Shown here piece by piece: positions 49,417 to 57,207 of a stretch of 64,000 bases of DNA; the stretch's first letter is position 1; each line of letters starts with the position of its first letter. This stretch comes from Pseudomonadota bacterium (GTDB lineage Bacteria > Pseudomonadota > Alphaproteobacteria > Caulobacterales > Caulobacteraceae), in contig JAEYQX010000087.1 of the NCBI GenBank assembly GCA_023409795.1, positions 1 through 64,000 on the forward strand, in the 5' to 3' direction. Both the position numbers and the translations under genes were made by a program. The notes below the pieces were generated by a model, which did no database searches, had not been told where the DNA came from, and saw only the letters and a program-made list of their open reading frames with translations.

Positions 49417-49423
49417 TTGTTCA
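49410..49423. promoter_or_regulatory. Candidate operator overlapping the tetR start (site 5)
   Basis: GGGACATTTGTTCA: the right arm and centre match the palindrome TGAACA-TT-TGTTCA exactly; the left arm keeps ACA. It covers the start codon of the tetR gene, as expected for an autoregulatory site or by chance. Confidence 0.4.
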
Positions 49424-49510
49424 GTCTAGCCCGGTCGGAAGGCAAAGGTGAAGTTGATCAAATTCCCAAATTGCCGTTGCGCGAACGCCGACACCCTGCC
49501 TATAAATCAA

Positions 49511-49526
49511 GTAAGTAAACACTTAC
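49511..49526. promoter_or_regulatory. Palindrome GTAAGT-AAAC-ACTTAC upstream of the 49.5 kb gene
   Basis: A perfect 6 bp inverted repeat with a 4-base centre, 18-33 bp before the ATG at 49544. Its left part GTAAGTAAAC recurs in inverse orientation (GTTTACTTAC) at 60588-60597 upstream of the TonB receptor gene, and a relative, TATGTAAACA, lies at 50867 upstream of the small membrane protein gene. Probably a repressor site. Confidence 0.5.
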
Positions 49527-49543
49527 AAATAAGGGAGAGAAGG

Positions 49544-50608
49544 ATGTCATCTCATCGCAGCGAACGGCTCCGGCCGGTTTCCGAGCCGGTCATCCTTGAT
49601 AATGTCTATACCCCCGACCAGCATCGTCGCCTGCTCGAGACGGCACGGCGCGAGGGCCCGTGGAGCCTGATCCTGGCCCAGCATTTCAAGACGCCCGAAG
49701 AAGTCATCGCCACGATGTCTGGCAAGCTGCCCGAAGGGGTAACGCCGACCATGGACATGTTCCTGACGCCCTGTTTCCGCGGCCATTTCGCTGAAGCCGG
49801 CGTGTGCCTTTATGAAGGCATCGAGGACACCTTCTACAACACGACCTTCCTGAACCATGCCAAGGCCTACTGGAATGCCCAGTATGCCCAGCCGACCATG
49901 ATGCTGTTCAACATCCAGGGGCCCTGCCACTCGGAAGACCCGGGGCATCTGGATGGTGTGTCATTCCGCGGTATCTCCTACCAGAATAGCCCCGTCTGGC
50001 TGCTCAACATCATGGGCAAGTCGGGTCTTTTCACTGCCTATCTGCGCAAGATGGCCCAGGTCATCACCTGGTATTATCAGGGCAGCGAAGGCGGTGGCTT
50101 CACCTATTGGCCTCAAGGCCCGGCGGCGCAGCCAAAGCGCCTGGCTGCTCCCATGTGGGGCAAGGGCGTCGTGGTGCAAAACGAGATGATGTATCACCGC
50201 GGCGAAGCCAATGGCCCGCTTGAGTTGCGTCGTCCGGCCGGCCTGGCCCTACATTCCCTGTTCGGTGCGGATCCCGATGTTGCCGATGGCTGGCAGATCA
50301 CGACCGACGGCAAGGTCATCCAGAAGGTTCCGGCGTCCGAGATGCGCTTCCTCGTCCACTGGAATGGCGAGGTCTTCAGCGACATCCAGGACATGCGCCG
50401 CACGCTGGAGCATACCGACGATCTGACCAAGGATCAGGTCTTCGACATCTTCCTGAAAGACATGCGTGCTGCGGGCATCCAGGTCGAGACCCCGACCGAC
50501 CCGCTCAACGACCGGGCCTTCATTGGGGCACTGATCGCCCACTACGACATCGGCGTGCCGGAAATCTATCCGGCCGAGGCACCCGGGCCGCGCCAACTGG
50601 CCGCCTGA
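49544..50608 (+). CDS. Uncharacterised protein, possible 2OG-Fe(II) oxygenase
   Basis: 354 residues from the ATG at 49544 behind AAGGGAGAGAAGG; upstream in-frame starts would read through the palindrome. I recognise no named family. It has a pattern like the jelly-roll iron/2-oxoglutarate oxygenases: HLD at 135-137, GGGFTYWPQGP at about 183-193, WGKGVVVQNEMMYH ending in His218, and Arg229 eleven residues later, the usual place for the 2-oxoglutarate-binding Arg. If right, it would hydroxylate a substrate using O2. It stands alone with its own promoter between the TetR and delta1-dehydrogenase genes, suggesting a steroid substrate (inference). Confidence 0.6.
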   Translation: MSSHRSERLRPVSEPVILDNVYTPDQHRRLLETARREGPWSLILAQHFKTPEEVIATMSGKLPEGVTPTMDMFLTPCFRGHFAEAGVCLYEGIEDTFYNTTFLNHAKAYWNAQYAQPTMMLFNIQGPCHSEDPGHLDGVSFRGISYQNSPVWLLNIMGKSGLFTAYLRKMAQVITWYYQGSEGGGFTYWPQGPAAQPKRLAAPMWGKGVVVQNEMMYHRGEANGPLELRRPAGLALHSLFGADPDVADGWQITTDGKVIQKVPASEMRFLVHWNGEVFSDIQDMRRTLEHTDDLTKDQVFDIFLKDMRAAGIQVETPTDPLNDRAFIGALIAHYDIGVPEIYPAEAPGPRQLAA

Positions 50609-50624
50609 CCCAGGCGATGGATCA

Positions 50625-50810
50625 TCACGCCTGCCTTGGCATGTGCGTGATGATCTGTTCCGCACTCACCGCGTGAAACGGCGAGGGACTACTGCGCGCC
50701 TGTTCGTAGAAAAAGCTCCCCGCCACCGACCACATGCCGATCACGATCAAAAGGAACAGCACTGCATAAGCAACGCCGATTGAATCGCGGTCTTTGACCT
50801 GCGTCTCCAT
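50625..50810 (-). CDS. Small single-pass membrane protein of unknown function
   Basis: 61 residues from the ATG at 50808-50810, which has a strong GGGAGGAAATT ribosome site; a longer frame reads 15 codons further up without one. One predicted transmembrane helix (VAYAVLFLLIVIGMWSVAG) with a charged N-terminus (METQVKDRDS) and a polar C-terminus of about 30 residues. No family recognised. It is divergent from the delta1-dehydrogenase gene and shares its control region (site E), so coregulation with steroid genes is likely. Confidence 0.6.
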   Translation of the reverse strand: METQVKDRDSIGVAYAVLFLLIVIGMWSVAGSFFYEQARSSPSPFHAVSAEQIITHMPRQA

Positions 50811-50882
50811 AATTTCCTCCCTGGCCTCTTTTCGGGCCTGAGAGGATTGATCCACTGAAACGCTGCTATGTAAACATTAAAA

Positions 50883-50943
50883 CACGCATTGCTGAAAAAT
50901 AGTGTTCAACTGTATGGCATTATGCGTAGCATATGCTGTGCAT
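50883..50943. promoter_or_regulatory. Candidate operator: CACGCAT-N32-ATGCGTA (site E) with overlapping palindrome
   Basis: CACGCAT (50883-50889) and ATGCGTA (50922-50928) keep the ACGCA/TGCGT core and the exact 32 bp spacing of sites A and D. The right arm is also the left part of an imperfect 22 bp palindrome, ATGCGTAGCAT followed by ATGCTGTGCAT (50922-50943; 9 of 11 positions pair). It lies 28 bp before the delta1-dehydrogenase start. Confidence 0.55.
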
Positions 50944-50970
50944 CTGTTCGCGCGTATGTAGGGGGGCGTT

Positions 50971-52659
50971 ATGAGTGAGAAAACAGATCTGCTCGTTGTG
51001 GGAAGCGGGGCAGGCGCTCTGGCCGCAGCCGTGCGGGCGCTGGATCACGGGCTTGGCGTTACCGTCATCGAGAAGTCAGCCTTCTGGGGCGGAACCTCAG
51101 CCATTTCCGGTGGGGCCCTGTGGTTGCCCGCCAATGGAGGCCTCGCTGGCGACGATCCCCGGATAGCGGCGGGCTATATGCGGTCCTGCATAGGCGCGGG
51201 CGTCGATGAGGAGCGGCTGGAAGCCTATATCCAGCAGGTGCCCCGGACGCTGGAGTTCCTGAAATCCGTCGGTGTCGAGCTGCGGTCGAATCCGGAATAT
51301 CCCGACTATCGCCAGGACTATCCAGGGGCGATGCCGGGGGGGCGCACGATGGACCCCCAGCCGTTCGACGGTGCCCTGCTGGGCCCGCACTTCCATACCC
51401 TGCGCGACCAACTGCCCTTCATGAAGGTCTTTGGGCGCATTTCGCTGTCCAATCCTGAAGGCCGGATGCTGTCGCAGCGCCGCAAGGGCTGGATTGGCCT
51501 GTTGCTGAAGATGATGGCGGGCTACTGGCTCGACATTCCGTGGCGCATGAAGACCATTCGTGGACGCCGGCTGACCATGGGCTCGTCCCTGGTGGCCCCG
51601 CTCGGCAAGGCTCTGTTTGACCGCGGCGGGTCCATTCGTCTGCAACACAGACTCTCGGCCCTGAAGCGCCACGAGGACGGCAGCTTTGTTGCCAGTGTGG
51701 AAACCCCCGGAGGGACAAGCACCATCCAGGCCAGGGCCGTGGTCCTCGCCGCCGGCGGCTTTGAGCATTCACAGGCCTTGCGCAGCCGGTGGCTGCCGCC
51801 CGCAGCGCAGCGGAACCACAGCGCCTCGCCCAAGGGGATGAACCAAGGCGAAACCCTGGAGGCCGCCATGCAGGCCGGAGCGGCGACCGCAAACCTGCAA
51901 AACGCCTGGTGGGCTCCCTCGATGCGTGGCCCGATGGGTAATGATCCCGATGCCGTCTATGTTCTGTTCATGGAGCGGGCGTTCCCGGGCAGCGTCATCC
52001 TCAACAAACGCGGCGAGCGCTTCGCCAATGAAGCCAAGTCATACAATGACTTCGGCCTTGACATGATCGCTGATCAGGAGCGCACGGGCGGCAGCTCCGA
52101 TGTCTGGCTGATCTTCGATGCCGGATATCGCAAACGATATATGGTTGGCCCGCTCATGGCTGGCGAGATCGCGCCGGACAAGACCCTGCCCAAGGACTGG
52201 CTGGGCCGCATCTTCCATCGCGCCGACAGCCTGAAGGCACTGGCGACCGAGATTGGCCTGCCGGCCGAGGCGGTCGAGGCCAGTATTGATCGCTTCAACG
52301 CCCACGCGGAGCAGGGTCGCGATCCCGACTTTGGTCGAGGCGACAATGTCTATGATCGCTATTTCGGCGATCAGGCTTTCGAAAATCCGAACCTCGGCCC
52401 CGTAAAGGACGGCCCCTTCTATGCCGTGCGGATCGTGCTGGGCGACCTGGGCACCAATGGCGGACTGAAGACTGACCGTCACGGCAACGTCGTGGATGAA
52501 GCCGGCGCGGCCATGAACGGCCTCTATGCCGTCGGCAATACGGCGGCTTCCGTCATGGGGCCATCCTATCCCGGTGCCGGCGGCACCCTGGGGCCTGCCG
52601 TGAGCTTCGGCGTGGCCGCCGCTGATCATGCCGCCACCTATCTCAAGACAGGAAGCTGA
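50971..52659 (+). CDS. kstD: 3-ketosteroid delta1-dehydrogenase
   Basis: 562 residues, close to the 563 of mycobacterial KstD. FAD-binding LLVVGSGAGALAAAVRAL, GGTSAISGGALWLP, the FAD-contacting YPDYRQDYPGAMPGG region with candidate catalytic Tyr (Y113/Y117), VVLAAGGFEHS, then GPFYAVRIVLGDLGTNGGL with Tyr484 in the place of the essential C-terminal Tyr, and SYPGAGGTLGPAVSFG. It introduces the C1-C2 double bond into 3-ketosteroids, which with 9-alpha-hydroxylation triggers B-ring opening. First of four plus-strand genes; the esterase-like gene follows after 3 bp. Confidence 0.87.
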   Translation: MSEKTDLLVVGSGAGALAAAVRALDHGLGVTVIEKSAFWGGTSAISGGALWLPANGGLAGDDPRIAAGYMRSCIGAGVDEERLEAYIQQVPRTLEFLKSVGVELRSNPEYPDYRQDYPGAMPGGRTMDPQPFDGALLGPHFHTLRDQLPFMKVFGRISLSNPEGRMLSQRRKGWIGLLLKMMAGYWLDIPWRMKTIRGRRLTMGSSLVAPLGKALFDRGGSIRLQHRLSALKRHEDGSFVASVETPGGTSTIQARAVVLAAGGFEHSQALRSRWLPPAAQRNHSASPKGMNQGETLEAAMQAGAATANLQNAWWAPSMRGPMGNDPDAVYVLFMERAFPGSVILNKRGERFANEAKSYNDFGLDMIADQERTGGSSDVWLIFDAGYRKRYMVGPLMAGEIAPDKTLPKDWLGRIFHRADSLKALATEIGLPAEAVEASIDRFNAHAEQGRDPDFGRGDNVYDRYFGDQAFENPNLGPVKDGPFYAVRIVLGDLGTNGGLKTDRHGNVVDEAGAAMNGLYAVGNTAASVMGPSYPGAGGTLGPAVSFGVAAADHAATYLKTGS

Positions 52660-52662
52660 ACC

Positions 52663-53598
52663 ATGCCAGCAATCATGGACCCTCAACTGGTGGCCCTGCT
52701 CCAGCACGCGCCTGCCTATCCGCCCGCGCGGACCATGCCGCTGGCCGACCTGCGAGGTTTCATCCGTCAGGTCTCTGACGCCACGCCCAAGTATCCGGCA
52801 AGGCTGACGGAAGTCCGCGACCTTGCGATCGAGGGCGAGGGGGGGCACCCCCTGAACATCCGGCTCTACCGGCCAGAAGGCGAGGGGCCCCATCCCGTTG
52901 TTCTCTACTTTCACGGCGGCGGCTTCATCCTTGGGGATCTGGACAGCCAGGACATGATCGCGCGAGGCCTGGCAGAGGCGGCCGCAAGCCTCGTCCTGTC
53001 CGTCGACTATCGCCTTGCGCCAGAGCATCCCTATCCGGCGGCCGTTGTCGATGCCCGCACGGCGCTTCACTGGGCGCACCAGAACGTAGCAGGCCTCGGC
53101 GGCGATCCGGCGCGGATGGCTGTGGCCGGCGACAGTGCGGGTGGGGTGCTGGCGGCCGTGACGGCCGTGATCGCAAAGGATGTGGGGATCCCGCTGAGAG
53201 GCCAGGCCCTCTTCTATGGTTCGGGCGGCTATCCCTTCGAGCACCTGCCCTCACGCGAGGAGTTCAAGGAGGGCGCGCTCTTGAATATCGACGACATCGA
53301 CTACTTCTGGGAGCTCTACCTGGGCGACCTCGAAAAGCATGGGCGCGAGCCCTTGGCCGGACCCCGGTTCGCCGACCTGGCCGGCGTGGCTCCAGCCTAT
53401 GTTCTGACGGCCGAGCTGGACCCCACCCGCGATGATGGTGAGGACTTTGGCAAGAGGATCCAGGCAGCGGGGGGCGAGGCGGTCATCGACCGGGCCCCTG
53501 GAATGATCCACGGCTTCCTTTCCTTCCTGGGCGCGGTCGACGAGGCCGGACGATCCCTGGATCGCGTCGGTGCCTGGCTGCGCCAGCGCTGGAACTAA
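52663..53598 (+). CDS. Alpha/beta hydrolase of the hormone-sensitive lipase family
   Basis: 311 residues. Oxyanion motif YFHGGGFILGD, nucleophile elbow VAGDSAGGVLAA, Asp in TAELDPTRDDG and His in GMIHGFLSF give the complete HSL-type triad. It hydrolyses short-chain or bulky esters; in this operon a steroid ester or lactone is plausible, possibly one made by a Baeyer-Villiger enzyme, but that is inference. It directly follows the kstD stop and is followed by an SDR gene after 30 bp. Confidence 0.87.
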   Translation: MPAIMDPQLVALLQHAPAYPPARTMPLADLRGFIRQVSDATPKYPARLTEVRDLAIEGEGGHPLNIRLYRPEGEGPHPVVLYFHGGGFILGDLDSQDMIARGLAEAAASLVLSVDYRLAPEHPYPAAVVDARTALHWAHQNVAGLGGDPARMAVAGDSAGGVLAAVTAVIAKDVGIPLRGQALFYGSGGYPFEHLPSREEFKEGALLNIDDIDYFWELYLGDLEKHGREPLAGPRFADLAGVAPAYVLTAELDPTRDDGEDFGKRIQAAGGEAVIDRAPGMIHGFLSFLGAVDEAGRSLDRVGAWLRQRWN

Positions 53599-53628
53599 CC
53601 AATAAAAACACAGGTAATAGGGTTGAAC

Positions 53629-54480
53629 ATGTCCTTGGATAAAGACGTTTTCGCGGGCGGTGTTGCGGTCATCACCGGGGCCGGTGCCGGACTTGGGGAA
53701 GGCCTGGCGCGTCGGGCTGCAGCGCTTGGCATGCAAGTCGTTCTGGCGGATATCGATGAGGCCCGCGCCGAAGCTGTGGCCGCGGACATTCGCAGCCAGG
53801 GCGGCCAGGCCGAAGCCGTCCGGGTCGATGTATCCCAGCCTGCCGAACTGGATCGCCTCGCGGACTGGGTCTATGCCCGCCACGACGAGGTTCGCCTGCT
53901 GATCAACAATGCCGGGGTCGAGACGATCGGCAACACCTGGGAACTACCCGCGGACCTGTGGGAGCGCACCCTTCAGATCAATGTCCACGGCGTCGTTCAC
54001 GGCGTTCGCGCCTTCGTTCCGCGGATGCTGCAGTCCTCGAACAAGTCCTATGTCGCGAACCTGGCCTCGGTCGGGGCCTTTGGCCAGATGCCCCTCCAGA
54101 CGGCATACATCGTGTCGAAACATGCGGTCCAGGCCCTGACCGAATGCCTCTATCTTGAGCTTGAACTGAAAAAGGCCCCGATCCAGGTCAGCTCTATCAT
54201 CCCCGGCATGGTCAAGACCCGCATCTTCATGGATGCGAAGCCCTCCGATGATCCTGTCGCGGCCCACCATCAGAAGGTCATGCGCGAAACCATGGCCGCC
54301 TACGGCATGGATCTGGATGCGGCCTGCCAGACCATCCTGGAGCAGATTGCCGAGGGCCGCTTCTGGGTCTCGACCCAGCCCGAGATGACCGACAACATCG
54401 CCAATAATCGCGCCCGTTTCCTGCTGGAAAAGGAAGCCCCGATGCTGACGGGCGAAACCCGCGCCCTGCTGGAGGCCTGA
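53629..54480 (+). CDS. Short-chain dehydrogenase/reductase
   Basis: 283 residues from the ATG at 53629 (AGGG six bases upstream; the TTG at 53623 is too close). AVITGAGAGLGEGLARRA, LLINNAGVETIG, NLASVGAFGQMP and the catalytic YIVSKHAVQALTE. The C-terminal extension of about 40 residues after the fold (FWVSTQPEMTDNIANNRARF) is seen in SDRs acting on larger hydrophobic alcohols. A hydroxysteroid substrate is likely from context. It is third in the kstD operon. Confidence 0.86.
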   Translation: MSLDKDVFAGGVAVITGAGAGLGEGLARRAAALGMQVVLADIDEARAEAVAADIRSQGGQAEAVRVDVSQPAELDRLADWVYARHDEVRLLINNAGVETIGNTWELPADLWERTLQINVHGVVHGVRAFVPRMLQSSNKSYVANLASVGAFGQMPLQTAYIVSKHAVQALTECLYLELELKKAPIQVSSIIPGMVKTRIFMDAKPSDDPVAAHHQKVMRETMAAYGMDLDAACQTILEQIAEGRFWVSTQPEMTDNIANNRARFLLEKEAPMLTGETRALLEA

Positions 54481-54484
54481 CCCC

Positions 54485-56188
54485 TTGACCGTCGCCGACA
54501 GCCCCTGGTGGCCCCGTCACATTTCCCCGGCGCTCAAGGCCGCGTCGGTCTGTCAGGAAGACTGGAGCCATACCACTGACGTGGTTGTGGTGGGATTTGG
54601 GGGTGCCGGTGTCTGCGCGGCCCTTCAGGCCCGCGAACTGGGGATGGAGGTGCTTGTCCTGGAGCGCGGCGAGGGCGGGGGTGCGACGCGCATCAACGGT
54701 GGTGTCTTCTATTCCGGAGGCGGCACCGCCACCCAGCGGCAGGCCGGGGTGGAAGACGACCCGGACAATATGTTCAACTACCTGCGCCAGGAAACCCAGG
54801 GGGTGGTCTCGGACGACACCCTGCGGACCTTCTGCAACAACAGCGCGGGTGACCACGACTGGCTGGCAAGCCATGGCGTGAAGTTCAACCCACACCTTTA
54901 CGCCAAGAAGACCTCCTATCCCCCGACGAAGTATTATCTCTATCATTCAGACAGTTCTCTGGCCCAGTCCTATGGCCGCAACGCCCGCCCGGCCGCACGG
55001 GGGCACCGCGTCCACATGCCGGCCGAGAACAAGGCGGACGGTTATGGAAAGGGCTTCTACGATCCTTTACGGGACTCGGCCCTGGGCGCTGGCGTGGAGG
55101 TTCACACCCATGCGCTGGTGCGATCCCTGATCCTCGATGACCAGGGCAGGGCAGTCGGTGTTCGCGCGACGCGCCTGGCCCCTGCGGCTCCGGGCTGGAG
55201 GCGTTATGTGAAGCTCAACCAGAGGATCGCCCTGAATGCTGGCATTCCTCAATCCGTGCCCGGGGCGCGGGCCCGTGAACGCCTGGTCGAAAAACTGCGC
55301 GACCAGGTCGTTGCCTTGCTCGACGCCGAGGGGGAACTGCTCAAGGTTCGCGCCCGGCGAGGAGTGATCCTGGCCGCCGGTGGCCATGTCTTTAATCGCG
55401 AAATGGTGCGGCATTTCTCGCCTGCCTACGCCCGCGGACTTCCCCTGGGCACGCCTGCAGACGATGGCTCGGGACTGGCTCTGGGTCTTACGGCCGGTGC
55501 CGCCAGCGCCGGACTGGGCCGGATCAGCGCCTGGCGCTTCATCAATCCGCCCTACACCTGGGCCTCGGCACCCCTGGTCAATGGCCGCGGCGAGCGTTTC
55601 GTCGACGAAACCCTGTACGGGGCCGCGATCGGCAAGGCCATGTGCGAAGCCGGGGATGGCTCGGCCTATGTCATTCTGGATCGCCGCCTCATGAAACAGG
55701 CCCGCAAGGAAGCCGCCGCCGAGGGGGTTCTGCCGTTCCAGAAATGGCCCGCCCTGATGGCCATGCGCCTTGGCCGCAAGAAGGCCGGGAGTCTGGCGGG
55801 ACTGGCGCGAAAGATCGGCGCGGATGCCTCGACCCTGGTCGGGTCGGTAGAGACCCACAATGCCGTCGCGCAGGGAAGGATGGCCGATCCCTTCGATAAG
55901 CGGCCTGCCGATGCGGCCCGGGTCGAGCAGGGCCCGTTCTACGCCGTCAATGTCGCCATTGATGCCGCCTTCTTCCCGCTTCCGACCCTATCGCTGGGCG
56001 GCCTGGCCGTTCGCGAGGAAACCGGCCAGGTCCTGGATCAGCAGGGTGTTCCCATCGCGGGGCTCTATGCGGCCGGTCGCAGTGCCATTGGCGTCTGTTC
56101 CAACCTCTATGTCAGCGGGTTGGCAGTCGCGGATTGCGTTTTCTCGGGGCGTCGGGCTGCGCGATCTGTCGCTGCCGCAGGAAGTTGA
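54485..56188 (+). CDS. FAD-dependent 3-ketosteroid dehydrogenase-like flavoprotein
   Basis: 567 residues, start TTG at 54485 with GGAGG nine bases upstream, inside the end of the SDR gene. VVVVGFGGAGVCAALQA, GGGATRINGGVFYSGGGT, VILAAGGHVFNREM and a C-terminal GLYAAGRSAIGVCSNLYVSG then LAVADCVFSGRRA. This C-terminus is that of the fumarate reductase/delta4-5-alpha-dehydrogenase sub-group, distinct from the PGAGGTLGP ending of KstD, so a different double bond (for example delta4) may be formed. Exact specificity cannot be read. Confidence 0.82.
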   Translation: MTVADSPWWPRHISPALKAASVCQEDWSHTTDVVVVGFGGAGVCAALQARELGMEVLVLERGEGGGATRINGGVFYSGGGTATQRQAGVEDDPDNMFNYLRQETQGVVSDDTLRTFCNNSAGDHDWLASHGVKFNPHLYAKKTSYPPTKYYLYHSDSSLAQSYGRNARPAARGHRVHMPAENKADGYGKGFYDPLRDSALGAGVEVHTHALVRSLILDDQGRAVGVRATRLAPAAPGWRRYVKLNQRIALNAGIPQSVPGARARERLVEKLRDQVVALLDAEGELLKVRARRGVILAAGGHVFNREMVRHFSPAYARGLPLGTPADDGSGLALGLTAGAASAGLGRISAWRFINPPYTWASAPLVNGRGERFVDETLYGAAIGKAMCEAGDGSAYVILDRRLMKQARKEAAAEGVLPFQKWPALMAMRLGRKKAGSLAGLARKIGADASTLVGSVETHNAVAQGRMADPFDKRPADAARVEQGPFYAVNVAIDAAFFPLPTLSLGGLAVREETGQVLDQQGVPIAGLYAAGRSAIGVCSNLYVSGLAVADCVFSGRRAARSVAAAGS

Positions 56189-56250
56189 TCGCCAAAACCG
56201 GAGATAAGCGCTAGAAACCCGTCAGATCTGTGAACAGTCGACGAGACAGC

Positions 56251-56733
56251 ATGCAAATTCGAGAGGCTCCGCGCGCCGTAATCCCTTTGCTCGACGACGT
56301 CGACAATCGGATCATCGAAATCCTGCGTGACAACGGCCGTGCGACCAATCTGGAGATTGCAGAGCGTCTCGGTGTTACCGCAGCGACCGTTTCCTCGCGT
56401 ATCCGCCGTCTTGAAGAGAACAAGGCGATGCGCGTGGTCGCCGTGTCCGATTTTGCGGCCCACGGCTTTGATATCCTGATTGCGCTGGGCATCAAGGTGC
56501 GCGGTCGCGATGTCGAGGATGTCGCCCATGACCTGTCGCTCCTGCCCGAGGTCTTCTCCATCAATGTCATGAATGGACGGTTTGATCTGGAGTTGTTGGT
56601 GGCCCTGCGTGCCTTTGACGAAATCGGGACCTTCCTGATCGAGAAGATTGCCGTCATCGACGGGGTCGACGAGATGGACCCCGCCATCGCGGCGGATATC
56701 GTGAAATTCGAGTTCAACGTGGCCCCCCTATGA
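56251..56733 (+). CDS. Lrp/AsnC family transcriptional regulator (first of a pair)
   Basis: 160 residues from the ATG at 56251 (ACGAGA upstream; a GTG at 56230 has no ribosome site). HTH region: LLDDVDNRIIEILRDNGRAT, NLEIAERLGVTAATVSSRIR. The C-terminal RAM ligand-binding domain follows (FDILIALGIKVRGRDVEDVA, VFSINVMNGRFDLELLVAL). It is 62 bp after the flavoprotein gene and overlaps the second Lrp gene by 4 bp. A possible reader of the TACGCA repeats (inference). Confidence 0.88.
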   Translation: MQIREAPRAVIPLLDDVDNRIIEILRDNGRATNLEIAERLGVTAATVSSRIRRLEENKAMRVVAVSDFAAHGFDILIALGIKVRGRDVEDVAHDLSLLPEVFSINVMNGRFDLELLVALRAFDEIGTFLIEKIAVIDGVDEMDPAIAADIVKFEFNVAPL

Positions 56734-57203
56734 CCAAGGCAGGACTGGACGAACTTGACCACCGCATCATCGAGGCTTTCAGCCAGGATGCGCGGGTCTC
56801 GAACCGACAGGTCGCGGCCGAGCTGGGCGTGACCGAAGGGACTATCCGCACCCGTCTTCGCAGGCTTCAGAACGACGGGATGATCCAGTTCACCGTGGTG
56901 ACGGATTTCCGCATGGCGGGATCACCCAATCTGGTCATGCTGGGGATTCAGGCGGATCCGGCCCTGGTGCAGACCCTGGCCAAGAAACTGTCCCAGATCC
57001 CCGAGATCGGTAGCGTCGTCATCATGCTGGGCCGCTACAGTCTGCTGGCTACAGGGCTGTTCACCTCGGTCGAGGAAGCCGACCACGTGATGCGCAAGAA
57101 AATCCGGTCGCTGCCAGGCGTCCGCGACGTCGAAATGTCCTGGGCCATCAGCACCTACAAGTATGATGCCCGCCTGGCCCGGATCACGCGCCCCCAGGGC
57201 TGA
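56730..57203 (+). CDS. Lrp/AsnC family transcriptional regulator (second of a pair)
   Basis: 157 residues, starting in the stop of the first Lrp gene (ATGA at 56730). HTH: ELDHRIIEAFSQDARVSNRQ, VAAELGVTEGTIRTRLRRL. RAM domain: NLVMLGIQADPALVQTLAKK, IGSVVIMLGRYSLLATGLF. The two Lrp proteins are clearly different in sequence, so this is not a recent duplication; coupled translation suggests they work as a heteromer. It is convergent with the flavoprotein gene (4 bp gap, no terminator visible). Confidence 0.88.
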   Translation: MTKAGLDELDHRIIEAFSQDARVSNRQVAAELGVTEGTIRTRLRRLQNDGMIQFTVVTDFRMAGSPNLVMLGIQADPALVQTLAKKLSQIPEIGSVVIMLGRYSLLATGLFTSVEEADHVMRKKIRSLPGVRDVEMSWAISTYKYDARLARITRPQG

Positions 57204-57207
57204 GCTG

